Positions 1-7,123 of a stretch of 36,902 nt of DNA are shown piece after piece. Numbering within the stretch: the stretch's first letter is position 1; each line of letters opens with the position of its first letter. Source of the DNA: a virus. Made by a program: the position numbers and the translations under genes. The stretch covers positions 1-36,902 of the IMG/VR virus record IMGVR_UViG_3300035204_000692; one strand, written 5' to 3'. The notes below the pieces were generated by a model, which did not search any database, was not told where the DNA came from, and saw only the letters and a list, made by a program, of their open reading frames with translations.

Positions 1-678
1 GAACTGGATGAACTTAAAAGAGATGAAGCAGAAGTAGTTTTTGATTTTAAAAGTGAACGAAATGCGAAACAATTTGCAAAGGATGTTGAGAATTCTGCCG
101 TGGGACTAGCAAACAAAGGTGTCGAAAGATACAAGGGTAAGTATAGAGTCGTTATTACTGGTATGACCACGGCCATGCACAAAAAAGCAATTGGGAAATA
201 TGCACACAAGAACAAAGGTGAATTCTCTCATTCAAGTTCTGAGGTTACACCCAAAGGATATGGCCCATATAAAGAATTCGTAACCTTCCCAACCGCAGAT
301 GGTTCAACACATTGGTTAGATGAAACACCTGCTAATTCTATGGGTGGAACATTTGCCGCTGGACAAGTTGGCGAACCTGGCGCAATTGCCGGTATTGATA
401 TGCCACTAGGTAAGAAGAAAAAGAAAAATCCTAAGGGATGTGAAGTGTTCAGTGTTGATTCCGATACCTTTAACAAGTGTGTTGGTAAAAAACCAAAAGG
501 TAAGCGTTGGAATAAATTTGTAAATACTGAATCTGATATCGGTAAGAAGATTCGTAAATATTCTTTACGAAATCCTAATCGTGGAATTATCATTCAAGAC
601 GAAACCACAGGCAAACAGGTTTATGTTCGCCGGCGTTGGAACGATAATCGATTAAAGCATAATAAGAAAAAGAATTAA
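1..678 (+). CDS. Hypothetical protein, 5'-partial at the window edge
   Basis: The reading frame is open from base 1, so the start lies upstream; an internal GTG at 100 is not needed as a start. About 225 residues are visible. They are rich in Lys and Gly, with a KKKKK run in the middle and a very basic C-terminus (…RRRWNDNR…KKKN). A Gly/Ala-rich stretch resembles linkers in phage virion proteins, but I recognise no family. It is the only plus-strand gene here and ends tail-to-tail with the minus-strand lipoprotein gene, sharing the four bases TTAA. No signal peptide or membrane segment is visible. It may be the last gene of a rightward module; function unknown. Confidence 0.75.
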   Translation, partial: ELDELKRDEAEVVFDFKSERNAKQFAKDVENSAVGLANKGVERYKGKYRVVITGMTTAMHKKAIGKYAHKNKGEFSHSSSEVTPKGYGPYKEFVTFPTADGSTHWLDETPANSMGGTFAAGQVGEPGAIAGIDMPLGKKKKKNPKGCEVFSVDSDTFNKCVGKKPKGKRWNKFVNTESDIGKKIRKYSLRNPNRGIIIQDETTGKQVYVRRRWNDNRLKHNKKKN

Positions 679-1646
679 GTCTTTTTCCTACTAAGATTTT
701 TAAATCCATTCTTGATTTTAACTTGAGCAACAATCTTCTTTGTCAGGTCGCTTGTCATTCTAGAAGCGAACCCGTCACGACCAAATATTTCTTTTCTTTC
801 CTCTGGGGTAAGATGTTCTTTGGTTTCTTCGATTAATTCTACAATTTCTTCAATTGCTTTCTTGTTATTCTTACCGTCAACGAGCATCCATCCAACAACA
901 CCAAGTGATGCAAGGAATCCTACAATCAATACAATAAGACCAACTGTTGCAATTTCTTCGAGATAGTATTGTGATGCGGCCGCAAATCCTACGGTCAACA
1001 CACCAATCGCCAATACAACACCACCCAATTTACCATTCACCCAGAAGGTTAGGAATGCACCACCAATTAACATACCAAACCCTATTACGAAAAATAGAGT
1101 GATAAAACTGTGTAAGTTTTCGAGTGCTTCTTTTCTAACCTCTCGGTCGGATTGTTCGTATTCTGCTACCAAATCTTCGAGTTGTTCTATCTGACCCACA
1201 GCAGCCGCAACACGATTGTTCGCAGATTCTAGGTCCTCTAAAGATTCGTCTATTCGAATTTGTTCCTTCTGTGCATCGTCCACGGTTTCCTTGATGACCT
1301 CTGCGGAATTTTCGATGCTGTCGAGAGTCGGGTCGATGTTGTAGTTTCTGTCCTCGGGCACCAGAGCGATGTTGTCCAATATTTCGTTCGCCTGTTCGTC
1401 TATCGTTTCTAAGTCGTTCCCGATGACTTCTGATGCGTTCGTTATCTCGTCCGTTTGTTCTCTCTGCTCCCTTACGCTGTCCACCACGGTTGAAGCGGTG
1501 TTCTCTGGATGACTGTTCATGTCTTGCAGTGCTTCGCACCCTATCATCAGAGTTGCGACTGTTATCAGCGAGAGAATTCTTCCATTGAACAAACCTCTCT
1601 TTGACTTGTTCTGGTGTGAGTTTATTTTTTGTGATGGTCTTGTCAT
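675..1646 (-). CDS. Putative lipoprotein with coiled coil and three membrane segments
   Basis: 323 residues. A basic N-region is followed by a hydrophobic stretch ending in LMIGC (Cys37), a plausible though not ideal lipobox. Residues about 40-175 are acidic and heptad-like (many E, D, Q), as expected for a periplasmic coiled coil. Three hydrophobic segments follow at about 180-203, 207-226 and 232-256, then a charged tail of about 65 residues. An excellent Shine-Dalgarno GGAGG precedes the ATG at 1646. The first 512 bases overlap, out of frame, the secreted-protein ORF starting at 1722. A lipid-anchored N-terminus, periplasmic rod and membrane-embedded C-terminus recall unimolecular spanins (family knowledge), but three membrane spans are atypical. 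Function is inferred only. Confidence 0.72.
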   Translation of the reverse strand: MTRPSQKINSHQNKSKRGLFNGRILSLITVATLMIGCEALQDMNSHPENTASTVVDSVREQREQTDEITNASEVIGNDLETIDEQANEILDNIALVPEDRNYNIDPTLDSIENSAEVIKETVDDAQKEQIRIDESLEDLESANNRVAAAVGQIEQLEDLVAEYEQSDREVRKEALENLHSFITLFFVIGFGMLIGGAFLTFWVNGKLGGVVLAIGVLTVGFAAASQYYLEEIATVGLIVLIVGFLASLGVVGWMLVDGKNNKKAIEEIVELIEETKEHLTPEERKEIFGRDGFASRMTSDLTKKIVAQVKIKNGFKNLSRKKT

Positions 1647-1722
1647 TATTTACCTCCGAGTCCTGTGCAACAACTGGTGTTGCGAATAATAATACTGTCA
1701 CTACTGCAATCAATCTAATCAT
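1135..1722 (-). CDS. Small secreted protein overlapping the lipoprotein gene in another frame
   Basis: 195 codons from an ATG with a strong GGGAG ribosome binding site. The first 20 residues form a clear Sec signal peptide ending in VVAQ after a hydrophobic LLFATP core. Residues 21-60 look like normal protein (TPEQVKERFVQW). From about residue 62 onward the sequence is extremely rich in Arg, Gly, His and Gln, probably because the same DNA encodes the lipoprotein in the other frame. The gene therefore may be a real nested partner, as in Rz/Rz1 pairs, or its 3' part may be dispensable. A sequencing or natural frameshift joining the two frames is an alternative. The N-terminal part is well supported, the C-terminal part poorly. 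Confidence 0.5.
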   Translation of the reverse strand: MIRLIAVVTVLLFATPVVAQDSEVNNDKTITKNKLTPEQVKERFVQWKNSLADNSRNSDDRVRSTARHEQSSREHRFNRGGQRKGAERTNGRDNERIRSHRERLRNDRRTGERNIGQHRSGARGQKLQHRPDSRQHRKFRRGHQGNRGRCTEGTNSNRRIFRGPRICEQSCCGCCGSDRTTRRFGSRIRTIRPRG

Positions 1723-1732
1723 TTTTATCTCC

Positions 1733-2308
1733 CTATGATTTAGAATTAAATTTCCTCTTTATATATGTATTGTGGCCATACTTACAGACATAATATGCAT
1801 CTACGATATCAGAAACTGGATTGATGATTTTTTCACCCTTGGCCTTATATACTGCCATTAGGTTGATTCCTGTTTCTTCCAAGAAGGCCTCATGCATTGC
1901 TTCTTTATTGGCATTGCCCTTACCAGTAGCAAATTTTTTGACTTGAGTGGGGGCGACCGTGGAGTGTTTTTTCTTTTCTCGCCACATTCTATATTTCAAT
2001 ATGCCGGTATTTTCACCAATATTAAATACTTGTCCCTTTGCACCGTAGGCATAATCTTCAATACAAACATAGTCTGATGATAGTATATGCGGGAGGGCCC
2101 ATCCAGAAATATATTCATATCTACCCATTGGGTCTTTTGGTGGGTTTGCTAAGAAACCATTTAATTGGTATCCTAGTTTTTGGACGGCATATTTGGGTTT
2201 GGTGGTATAATAATATATACGACACTTTTGAAAATCAAAATCTTTACCACCATCATACACACACACGGCCGGACTCGTCATGCTATAATCAACACCTGCA
2301 ATTCTCAT
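1733..2308 (-). CDS. RuvC-like Holliday junction resolvase
   Basis: 191 residues with an RNase H-fold resolvase pattern. The N-terminal GVDYSMTSPAV supplies the first catalytic Asp, CIEDYAYG near residue 83 the Glu, PTQVKKFATGKGNANK is the conserved basic loop before the third motif, and SDIVDAYYVCKYG near the C-terminus holds the last Asp pair. Length is close to RuvC (about 170). The protein is expected to resolve branched recombination or replication intermediates before packaging, a job done in T4 by endonuclease VII. A GGAG site lies eight bases before the ATG. A late-type TATAAATA and a terminator lie just upstream, so it can be transcribed apart from the porin gene. Confidence 0.8.
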   Translation of the reverse strand: MRIAGVDYSMTSPAVCVYDGGKDFDFQKCRIYYYTTKPKYAVQKLGYQLNGFLANPPKDPMGRYEYISGWALPHILSSDYVCIEDYAYGAKGQVFNIGENTGILKYRMWREKKKHSTVAPTQVKKFATGKGNANKEAMHEAFLEETGINLMAVYKAKGEKIINPVSDIVDAYYVCKYGHNTYIKRKFNSKS

Positions 2309-2320
2309 TCAATACTCCAT

Positions 2321-2355
2321 AAAAAACAGTAGTGGGCCTTCGATGACCCACTACT
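2321..2355 (-). terminator. Intrinsic terminator after the porin gene
   Basis: On the minus strand a 9-bp perfect stem (AGTAGTGGG pairing with CCCACTACT), extendable by a T-G and a C-G pair, has a short ATCGAA loop and is followed by G and six T (plus-strand A run 2321-2326). It lies 29 bases past the porin stop and should end the porin transcript. Confidence 0.8.
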
Positions 2356-2362
2356 ATTTATA
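2355..2362 (-). promoter_or_regulatory. T4-late-type promoter element
   Basis: TATAAATA on the minus strand, identical to the T4 late consensus recognised by gp55/gp33/gp45-modified polymerase. It points at the RuvC-like gene, 47 bases upstream of its ATG. Its last base is the first base of the terminator stem, so initiation would occur inside the stem and the new transcript would not form the full hairpin. Confidence 0.5.
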
Positions 2363-2383
2363 TCACAAAAATGTGACTTGGAA

Positions 2384-3535
2384 TCAGAATGTAACTTGAA
2401 GTTGAGTTCGAAGCAAGTATTCGCCTTCGGCGGCACTTGTGTTCCAACCAGTATCTCCAGTTTCCCAACCATCAACATCATTGAAAGAGTAACCAACATC
2501 AGTTGACCACTTAACATTGTCATTGATGTGGTAATTCACACCAAAGGTAGCAATGCTTAGGTCAGTAAGACCCTCACCTGCACTACCCAACTCATAACGA
2601 GCGAACGGTTGAATGTCATCGGTTACAAAGTAACCTGCTTGAAGCGTTGCACCCCAAGCATCAATGTCATTCTCATTCTTCCAAACATATGCACTGTCAA
2701 GCGTGAAACCACCGTTATGTAGATGTCCATCTACAGTATAAGTAGTCCAATTGCTATCACCAACACTGTTCGAAGCAACACCTGCACCAAGGGTAAACCA
2801 ATCACTGGCGTCCCACTCAGCACGACCTTGAATAGCATAAGTATTCTCGGCCTTAAATGCATCAGTGTTTTTCGAATCGAAACCATCGGTATATGCACCA
2901 TAAAGGCGGAAAGAGCCTGCATCGTATCCAAGTTCAACACCTTGCGAACGACCTTGACGGAAGTTGCGTGAGACAATAGAACGGTCTACTGCCAAAGAGT
3001 TAGAACTGGACTGGTCATATTCCCACAGATAGTGAGTTTTCATTTGACCGGCACGAAGAGAGAAATTTCCCCAACTTTGTTTAAGCCAAGCATCCTCAAG
3101 AACAATGTCACCGTTGTTGTCATACTCAACACTTGTTTTGTAAGTAGTGTTGGGCGAGAACAATTGGCCACTGAAATTAAGTTTAACTCGGCGAATATCA
3201 AAGCCATGTTGTGCTTCATCATCACCACCATCACGATACATCCAACGGGTTTGAATTTCTCCGTGTACATTTACAGTCACGGGATTCGTTCCGTTACCCA
3301 TCATCATGGTGCGAGCATCTGCATCAGCAAGAACATCCCGAACAAGTTGACGAGTCGCTTCGGCTCGTTGGTCGTTCAACCAGTTATCACTGTCTGATGC
3401 AGAGAGTTCGGCAATCCTTGCCTCTGCGGCTTCAAGCCTTGCTTGAAGGTCGATTTCATCGGCAGTAGCAAAACCAGTAGCAATTCCTACTACTAATCCT
3501 GCCATACCAATTTTTAAAAATTTTGAAATACTCAT
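2384..3535 (-). CDS. Outer-membrane porin, OprO/OprP (phosphate-selective porin) type
   Basis: 383 residues from the ATG at 3535, chosen over an in-frame upstream start because GGGAG sits just before it and the protein then begins with a signal peptide (MSISKFLKIG, hydrophobic core, cleavage near ATA-DE at about residue 25). A short coiled coil follows (LQARLEAAEARIAELSA). The rest alternates polar and aromatic residues as beta strands, with Porin_O_P-like blocks (DIRRVKLNFSGQL, YKTSVEYDNNGDI, LEDAWLKQSWGNF, GRSQGVELGYDAG), and ends in VTF, the terminal aromatic of BAM substrates. It should form a channel in the host outer membrane. It is visibly richer in GC than the sugar genes, suggesting transfer from a host. 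Substrate specificity cannot be read from the sequence. Confidence 0.88.
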   Translation of the reverse strand: MSISKFLKIGMAGLVVGIATGFATADEIDLQARLEAAEARIAELSASDSDNWLNDQRAEATRQLVRDVLADADARTMMMGNGTNPVTVNVHGEIQTRWMYRDGGDDEAQHGFDIRRVKLNFSGQLFSPNTTYKTSVEYDNNGDIVLEDAWLKQSWGNFSLRAGQMKTHYLWEYDQSSSNSLAVDRSIVSRNFRQGRSQGVELGYDAGSFRLYGAYTDGFDSKNTDAFKAENTYAIQGRAEWDASDWFTLGAGVASNSVGDSNWTTYTVDGHLHNGGFTLDSAYVWKNENDIDAWGATLQAGYFVTDDIQPFARYELGSAGEGLTDLSIATFGVNYHINDNVKWSTDVGYSFNDVDGWETGDTGWNTSAAEGEYLLRTQLQVTF

Positions 3536-3564
3536 GTGTGTATCTCCCTTTATAATTACCGGCG

Positions 3565-3750
3565 TCAAACGCTGGCGATAAGGCTCCATAGTTCACGAAC
3601 GGCGCCAGCGACCCAATTAACACCATCCCATGCGAATGGAACAAGTGCTAATGTGATTAGCATCGAACGATTAATACCGACCTTACCTAATGTACTGGTA
3701 ACTACATCGTTACCACACCCCGTTGCAGGGCAATCTGTTTTGTTAGCCAT
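3565..3750 (-). CDS. Small Cys-containing membrane protein
   Basis: 61 residues from the ATG at 3750, preceded by AAGGAG. The N-terminus carries DCPATGCG, a CxxxxC pair, and the C-terminal half (MLITLALVPFAWDGVNWVAGAV) is hydrophobic enough for one membrane span. It sits 29 bases upstream of the porin start, so the two are probably co-transcribed, from the promoter at 3827-3855. The size would fit a holin-like or accessory envelope protein, but no family is recognised. Confidence 0.6.
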   Translation of the reverse strand: MANKTDCPATGCGNDVVTSTLGKVGINRSMLITLALVPFAWDGVNWVAGAVRELWSLIASV

Positions 3751-3783
3751 AACTATTTCTCCTTGTATGGTTACCAAATGTAT

Positions 3784-3803
3784 TTGGGGGTTTACACCCC
3801 CAA
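3784..3803 (-). other. Perfect hairpin in the leader of the small membrane protein gene
   Basis: TTGGGGG and CCCCCAA form a 7-bp stem with a six-base loop. It is not followed by a T run in the minus direction, so it is a poor terminator. It lies between the proposed promoter and the ATG at 3750 and may instead stabilise or control the porin mRNA. Confidence 0.5.
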
Positions 3804-3826
3804 CCTGTTGTTACAATGAAACAATC

Positions 3827-3855
3827 ATTATAACCAATTAAATATGTTTTGTTTA
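3827..3855 (-). promoter_or_regulatory. Sigma70-like promoter for the small membrane protein and porin
   Basis: A perfect TATAAT (plus 3827-3832) lies 17 bases downstream of TAAACA (plus 3850-3855, four of six matches to TTGACA). The -35 overlaps the nrdJ stop codon. Transcription would start near 3820, giving a leader that contains the hairpin at 3784-3803. Confidence 0.45.
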
Positions 3856-5775
3856 GTTTGTTAAGTCTACTATCTCACAACTCTGTCCAGAACATGCCAT
3901 AGTTTGTGTTCCTTTGGTGTTGTCTTCCCTTTCATATTCTTCTAATCCATCCCAGTTGATTGTGTCTGGTAGTTTATGTAGTAGTTCTTTGTACTCCGCT
4001 TCCGTACAACTTTGGTATGGAGCCTGCTTGTAGGTGTGGTCAGCGTAGGGTAAAAAAGAAATTCCAGAAATTTCATCAAAATTTTCCCATACCCATGCAC
4101 CAACTGTCATCCATTCGTGTTCTTTTACTGTAATTGTCACAGAGGGTTTATGCTCACACCAGTGCCGTTGATATGTTAACCACAATTCTAATTGTTGAAT
4201 TGCAGACAAATCCTTTCTACAGATGGCGTTTTTTGGTGATTTTAACGGAAACGAAAATACCATTGTGTGCTGTGGTTTAGTAATATCTGGTTCATGGGGA
4301 AATCCTTTATCCATCATAAACTGACAAAGTGGATCCTTGATATCAGCACGAACAGTGCGGATATAATATGGATTGTGTCGTGCATGAATCCCAGAGGCCG
4401 CATCTACTAACTGTGATACTGTACCACTAGGTTTAACGCATGTAATCGCAACAGACTCATTTATTCCGAGGACTTTAGCGTATTTCTTGTTCGTGGCGAC
4501 CGCTTTGTCCCGAAGGTTTTCAAGCAGTGTAGGTAGTTTACCCTTGCTTCCGTTCGTCAAAGAATTATCCATGATACCTGTCATCGATACACCCAACAAA
4601 CGCTCTTCCTCGCAGTTCTTCTTCCATTCACTGGAAAGATAGCGGAAATTTGTGAGGGTTGATTGCCATGTACCAAGGATTGTTGCGAGACGGACTTTGC
4701 GTTCTAAGTCCTCTTCTGTGTCCTTCTCTCGGACTACAACTTCGGTCAGGTTACAGAATTCACGGTCACGAAGAATAATCTCAGAACATGGATTTGTACC
4801 GAAATCAAAATTGGAATCTCTTCGTTCTAATCTATCACATTGGTTCTTTGCCGCTTTGCGATTGAAGATTCCTCTTTCGCCACTCTTGGACTTATAAAGG
4901 GACATCCACTCTTCCATGAATGTACCAATTTCTGGTCGGTCTTTGTAACAAGCGGAATTATTTGCCAGTGCCCGTTGACTATCTGCAATCCACCATTGAC
5001 CACTTTTTGCTTCTCGCATTCGGTCATCGGTTAAATCTGATAGTGAAATTAATGCGGACCTACGAACTCCTCCGACAACCACAACCTCTGCAATTTTACA
5101 GATGATATCGTGACATTCGATAGAAGTAAGTTTTCTGCCTTTTGCTTTTCGGAAGGTGTTGACGGTGAATTTAAAAAGGTCTTCAAGTGGGCCAGGTCCA
5201 CTTGCCCGTCCTCCAAATGTCTTAAGGCGTGAACCGGCAGGACGAATCTTTGACAAGTCCCATTTTGGGACTTGACCTCCAATAAGAAGGCTAAAGAGTT
5301 CCTTATATGCTTTCGCCCAACCAATCTTCGAATCTTGGACAACAATTGTCGTATCACTGTCTTCAAACTCCTCTGCAATGTCGGGTAACCGTTCTACGAA
5401 AGTTCGTTCTACAGAAAAACCGGCACCTGTACCACACATAAGAATGTATAATATTTCATCAAATGAACGGACTCTAGTTGCTGACAAATATGCACAATTG
5501 TATCCCGCAACATTATCTCTGTGAAGTGCTTCCCCTGCTGTCATCAACGCTCTCATTGATGGCATAATTTCTTGGTTCACCACGGCGGTTTCTAGTTCTT
5601 TTCTTTCTTTGGGACTAACAGTATATCCACAAACATCATCTAAATGTTCAACGAAAAAATCAAAGTATCTACCAACAGTTTCTGGCCAAGTTTCTCGTTT
5701 ACCTTCTGATTCTATCCATCTAGAATAGCGAGAAAGATGAATGAAATCCTGATACAGTGTGGGTAATTGATTCAT
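3853..5775 (-). CDS. nrdJ: Adenosylcobalamin-dependent (class II) ribonucleotide reductase, monomeric
   Basis: 640 residues; the ATG at 5775 is preceded by GGAGAG, whereas an upstream in-frame start has no such site. It reduces ribonucleotides to deoxyribonucleotides using vitamin B12 coenzyme. Key residues resemble the Lactobacillus leichmannii enzyme: GYNCAYL (Cys94) and FCNLTE (Cys341) as the redox pair, NPCSEI (residues 328-333) with the thiyl Cys330 and Glu332, KPSGTVSQL near residue 440, and a C-terminal ACSGQSCEI with the shuttle cysteines 628 and 633. GTGAGFSVERTFVERLP also fits the monomeric RTPR type. All catalytic cysteines are present, so it should be active provided the host supplies cobalamin. 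It follows thyX, forming a dNTP supply unit. Confidence 0.95.
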   Translation of the reverse strand: MNQLPTLYQDFIHLSRYSRWIESEGKRETWPETVGRYFDFFVEHLDDVCGYTVSPKERKELETAVVNQEIMPSMRALMTAGEALHRDNVAGYNCAYLSATRVRSFDEILYILMCGTGAGFSVERTFVERLPDIAEEFEDSDTTIVVQDSKIGWAKAYKELFSLLIGGQVPKWDLSKIRPAGSRLKTFGGRASGPGPLEDLFKFTVNTFRKAKGRKLTSIECHDIICKIAEVVVVGGVRRSALISLSDLTDDRMREAKSGQWWIADSQRALANNSACYKDRPEIGTFMEEWMSLYKSKSGERGIFNRKAAKNQCDRLERRDSNFDFGTNPCSEIILRDREFCNLTEVVVREKDTEEDLERKVRLATILGTWQSTLTNFRYLSSEWKKNCEEERLLGVSMTGIMDNSLTNGSKGKLPTLLENLRDKAVATNKKYAKVLGINESVAITCVKPSGTVSQLVDAASGIHARHNPYYIRTVRADIKDPLCQFMMDKGFPHEPDITKPQHTMVFSFPLKSPKNAICRKDLSAIQQLELWLTYQRHWCEHKPSVTITVKEHEWMTVGAWVWENFDEISGISFLPYADHTYKQAPYQSCTEAEYKELLHKLPDTINWDGLEEYEREDNTKGTQTMACSGQSCEIVDLTN

Positions 5776-5816
5776 AATATAATTTCTCTCCAATATGTTT
5801 GTTTTTCGTTGCATTT

Positions 5817-6554
5817 TTATGTAGGTTGTTTTGTAAGTACAGACCAAGATTTTTTAAATAAAGGATTAATAATTTTCCCAACTGCTTCTGCATACTGTTG
5901 GATTTCCCACTGTGCGTGTTCCTCAATTCTTTGTTTATAGAACCTTGCGTATGCGGCCAGCGAACCAGTCCAATACCATTCCGTATACATCCCCTGCGGG
6001 AGAACGAATCGTGCTTGCTCTGGTGCAACATTAGATGAAATCAATTCTTCATATGTTCTTATTGCATTATTCATCAAATGTTTATATGATTCATATAGTG
6101 GGTGTGTTGCAAAACCACCAGAAGTTTCCCCGCCCCCATCTACACATTCTAACCAACCATCACTGCCTTGTTTAGCATTACCAGTTGGTCGGTGTCGCCA
6201 CTTGGGATGATAAAACTCTGGTGGGGTGTCTACATATCTTCTACTAATTTCATTCTCCACAAACCCCTGCTTATGCTTGAAGAATTGTGTGCGAATTGAA
6301 ATGGGTGCTTTGATACGCAAAGTAATTTGTGGGTGTGCGAACGGTGTCCAATGGTTGTGTTTTGCCAAATACTCGATGAGTTTTTCGTCTTTAGTATATA
6401 AACAAGGCCTACCACCGTGGTCGATATCAAAGTGACTTTCGCTTGCAAAAGAAACTCGGGCAGCGTTTACCACGGTCAAGTCACTTCCCATGTAACTTAC
6501 CAATTCAACATGTCCTTTGTCTAACACTTTTTCTTTTTTATTTTTTTCCACCAT
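5817..6554 (-). CDS. thyX: Flavin-dependent thymidylate synthase ThyX
   Basis: 245 residues from the ATG at 6554, preceded by AGGCAGG; a TTG seven codons upstream is less likely. It makes dTMP from dUMP using FAD, NADPH and methylene-tetrahydrofolate. The signature region reads HKQGFVENEISRRY, where the RHRx7S motif of classical ThyX appears as HKQx7S with the NE-S-RY core kept. PPEFYHPKWR and NVAPEQARFVLPQGMYTEW, the latter in the usual substrate and FAD binding region, are also recognisable. It lies between a small unknown gene and nrdJ. The altered motif matches what I recall of a phage and bacterial ThyX subgroup rather than loss of function. Confidence 0.9.
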   Translation of the reverse strand: MVEKNKKEKVLDKGHVELVSYMGSDLTVVNAARVSFASESHFDIDHGGRPCLYTKDEKLIEYLAKHNHWTPFAHPQITLRIKAPISIRTQFFKHKQGFVENEISRRYVDTPPEFYHPKWRHRPTGNAKQGSDGWLECVDGGGETSGGFATHPLYESYKHLMNNAIRTYEELISSNVAPEQARFVLPQGMYTEWYWTGSLAAYARFYKQRIEEHAQWEIQQYAEAVGKIINPLFKKSWSVLTKQPT

Positions 6555-6582
6555 AACAATAACCTGCCTATCCAATCAATTT

Positions 6583-6756
6583 TCATGTTGCTTTTGCTTT
6601 GTTTGTTTCGTCTGGTTTAAATTCTTTACCATTATTCAATTCTTCTTTATAGTATTGGTAAAGTAAATCCCAATCTTCGATGTGTCTGGGGTGACCCCAC
6701 ATCCAACCATATTGCAATAAACTTTCAAATGCTTTTTTGATATTACTTTTGTTCAT
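6583..6756 (-). CDS. Small hypothetical protein
   Basis: 57 residues, taking the ATG at 6756 (MNKSNIKKAFESLL). It overlaps the end of the DUF4406 gene by 14 bases, and a GAGG lies upstream within that gene. Several Trp and Tyr residues (QYGWMWGHPRHIEDWDLLYQ) suggest a compact folded domain. No membrane segment, Cys pair or known motif is seen. It lies among nucleotide metabolism genes; function unknown. Confidence 0.6.
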   Translation of the reverse strand: MNKSNIKKAFESLLQYGWMWGHPRHIEDWDLLYQYYKEELNNGKEFKPDETNKAKAT

Positions 6757-7123
6757 CTGGTAGTGGCGCCTCATAATAAATTTTTAATCCAAGGGCCTTT
6801 GCAAGATGCCATTCTGCTTTTGCCCCACGACTTGTTTCAAACTCGGACATCATATACATTGCTGTACACTTGTCACATATGGCAACACAATCTCTCTTTA
6901 ATGCATCCCGCATAAACTCACGGTCTTCATAATCGGTTGCAGGGTCAAAATTTAAATGACCATTGGGTGGTTCACCTTCTTGTCTATCCATCTCGGCAGG
7001 ATTAATCACAACCCATCCCTGTCTTTCCAAAACTCTTGCTTGTCGGTCGAATGCAGGGAAATTTCCATCCTCATATCCTCGCATCGGCCCGGCGATATAA
7101 ATTGTTGGTTTTCTCTTTTTCAT
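6743..7123 (-). CDS. DUF4406 / nucleoside 2-deoxyribosyltransferase-like protein
   Basis: 126 residues from the ATG at 7123, which overlaps the primase stop as ATGA and is preceded by GGAG. The N-terminus IYIAGPMRGYEDGNFPAFD is the hallmark of DUF4406, a relative of nucleoside 2-deoxyribosyltransferases. VVINPAEMDR and SRGAKAEWHLAKALGL (with the putative catalytic Glu) follow in the family order. Members are thought to act on nucleosides or nucleotides; the substrate here is unknown. The position between primase and thyX fits nucleotide salvage. Confidence 0.8.
   Translation of the reverse strand: MKKRKPTIYIAGPMRGYEDGNFPAFDRQARVLERQGWVVINPAEMDRQEGEPPNGHLNFDPATDYEDREFMRDALKRDCVAICDKCTAMYMMSEFETSRGAKAEWHLAKALGLKIYYEAPLPDEQK

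Noticed and set aside
228-593. 121-codon minus-strand frame opposite the left-edge gene
   Set aside because: Low-complexity Phe run antisense to the Lys run, no start signal, and it sits opposite a good coding frame.
3040-3397. Open frames on both strands inside the porin gene
   Set aside because: They arise from the beta-strand codon pattern of the porin; none has a ribosome binding site or protein-like composition.
3536-3589. Longer N-terminus for the porin
   Set aside because: It would bury the signal peptide behind 18 polar residues and ignores the GGGAG site just before the ATG at 3535.
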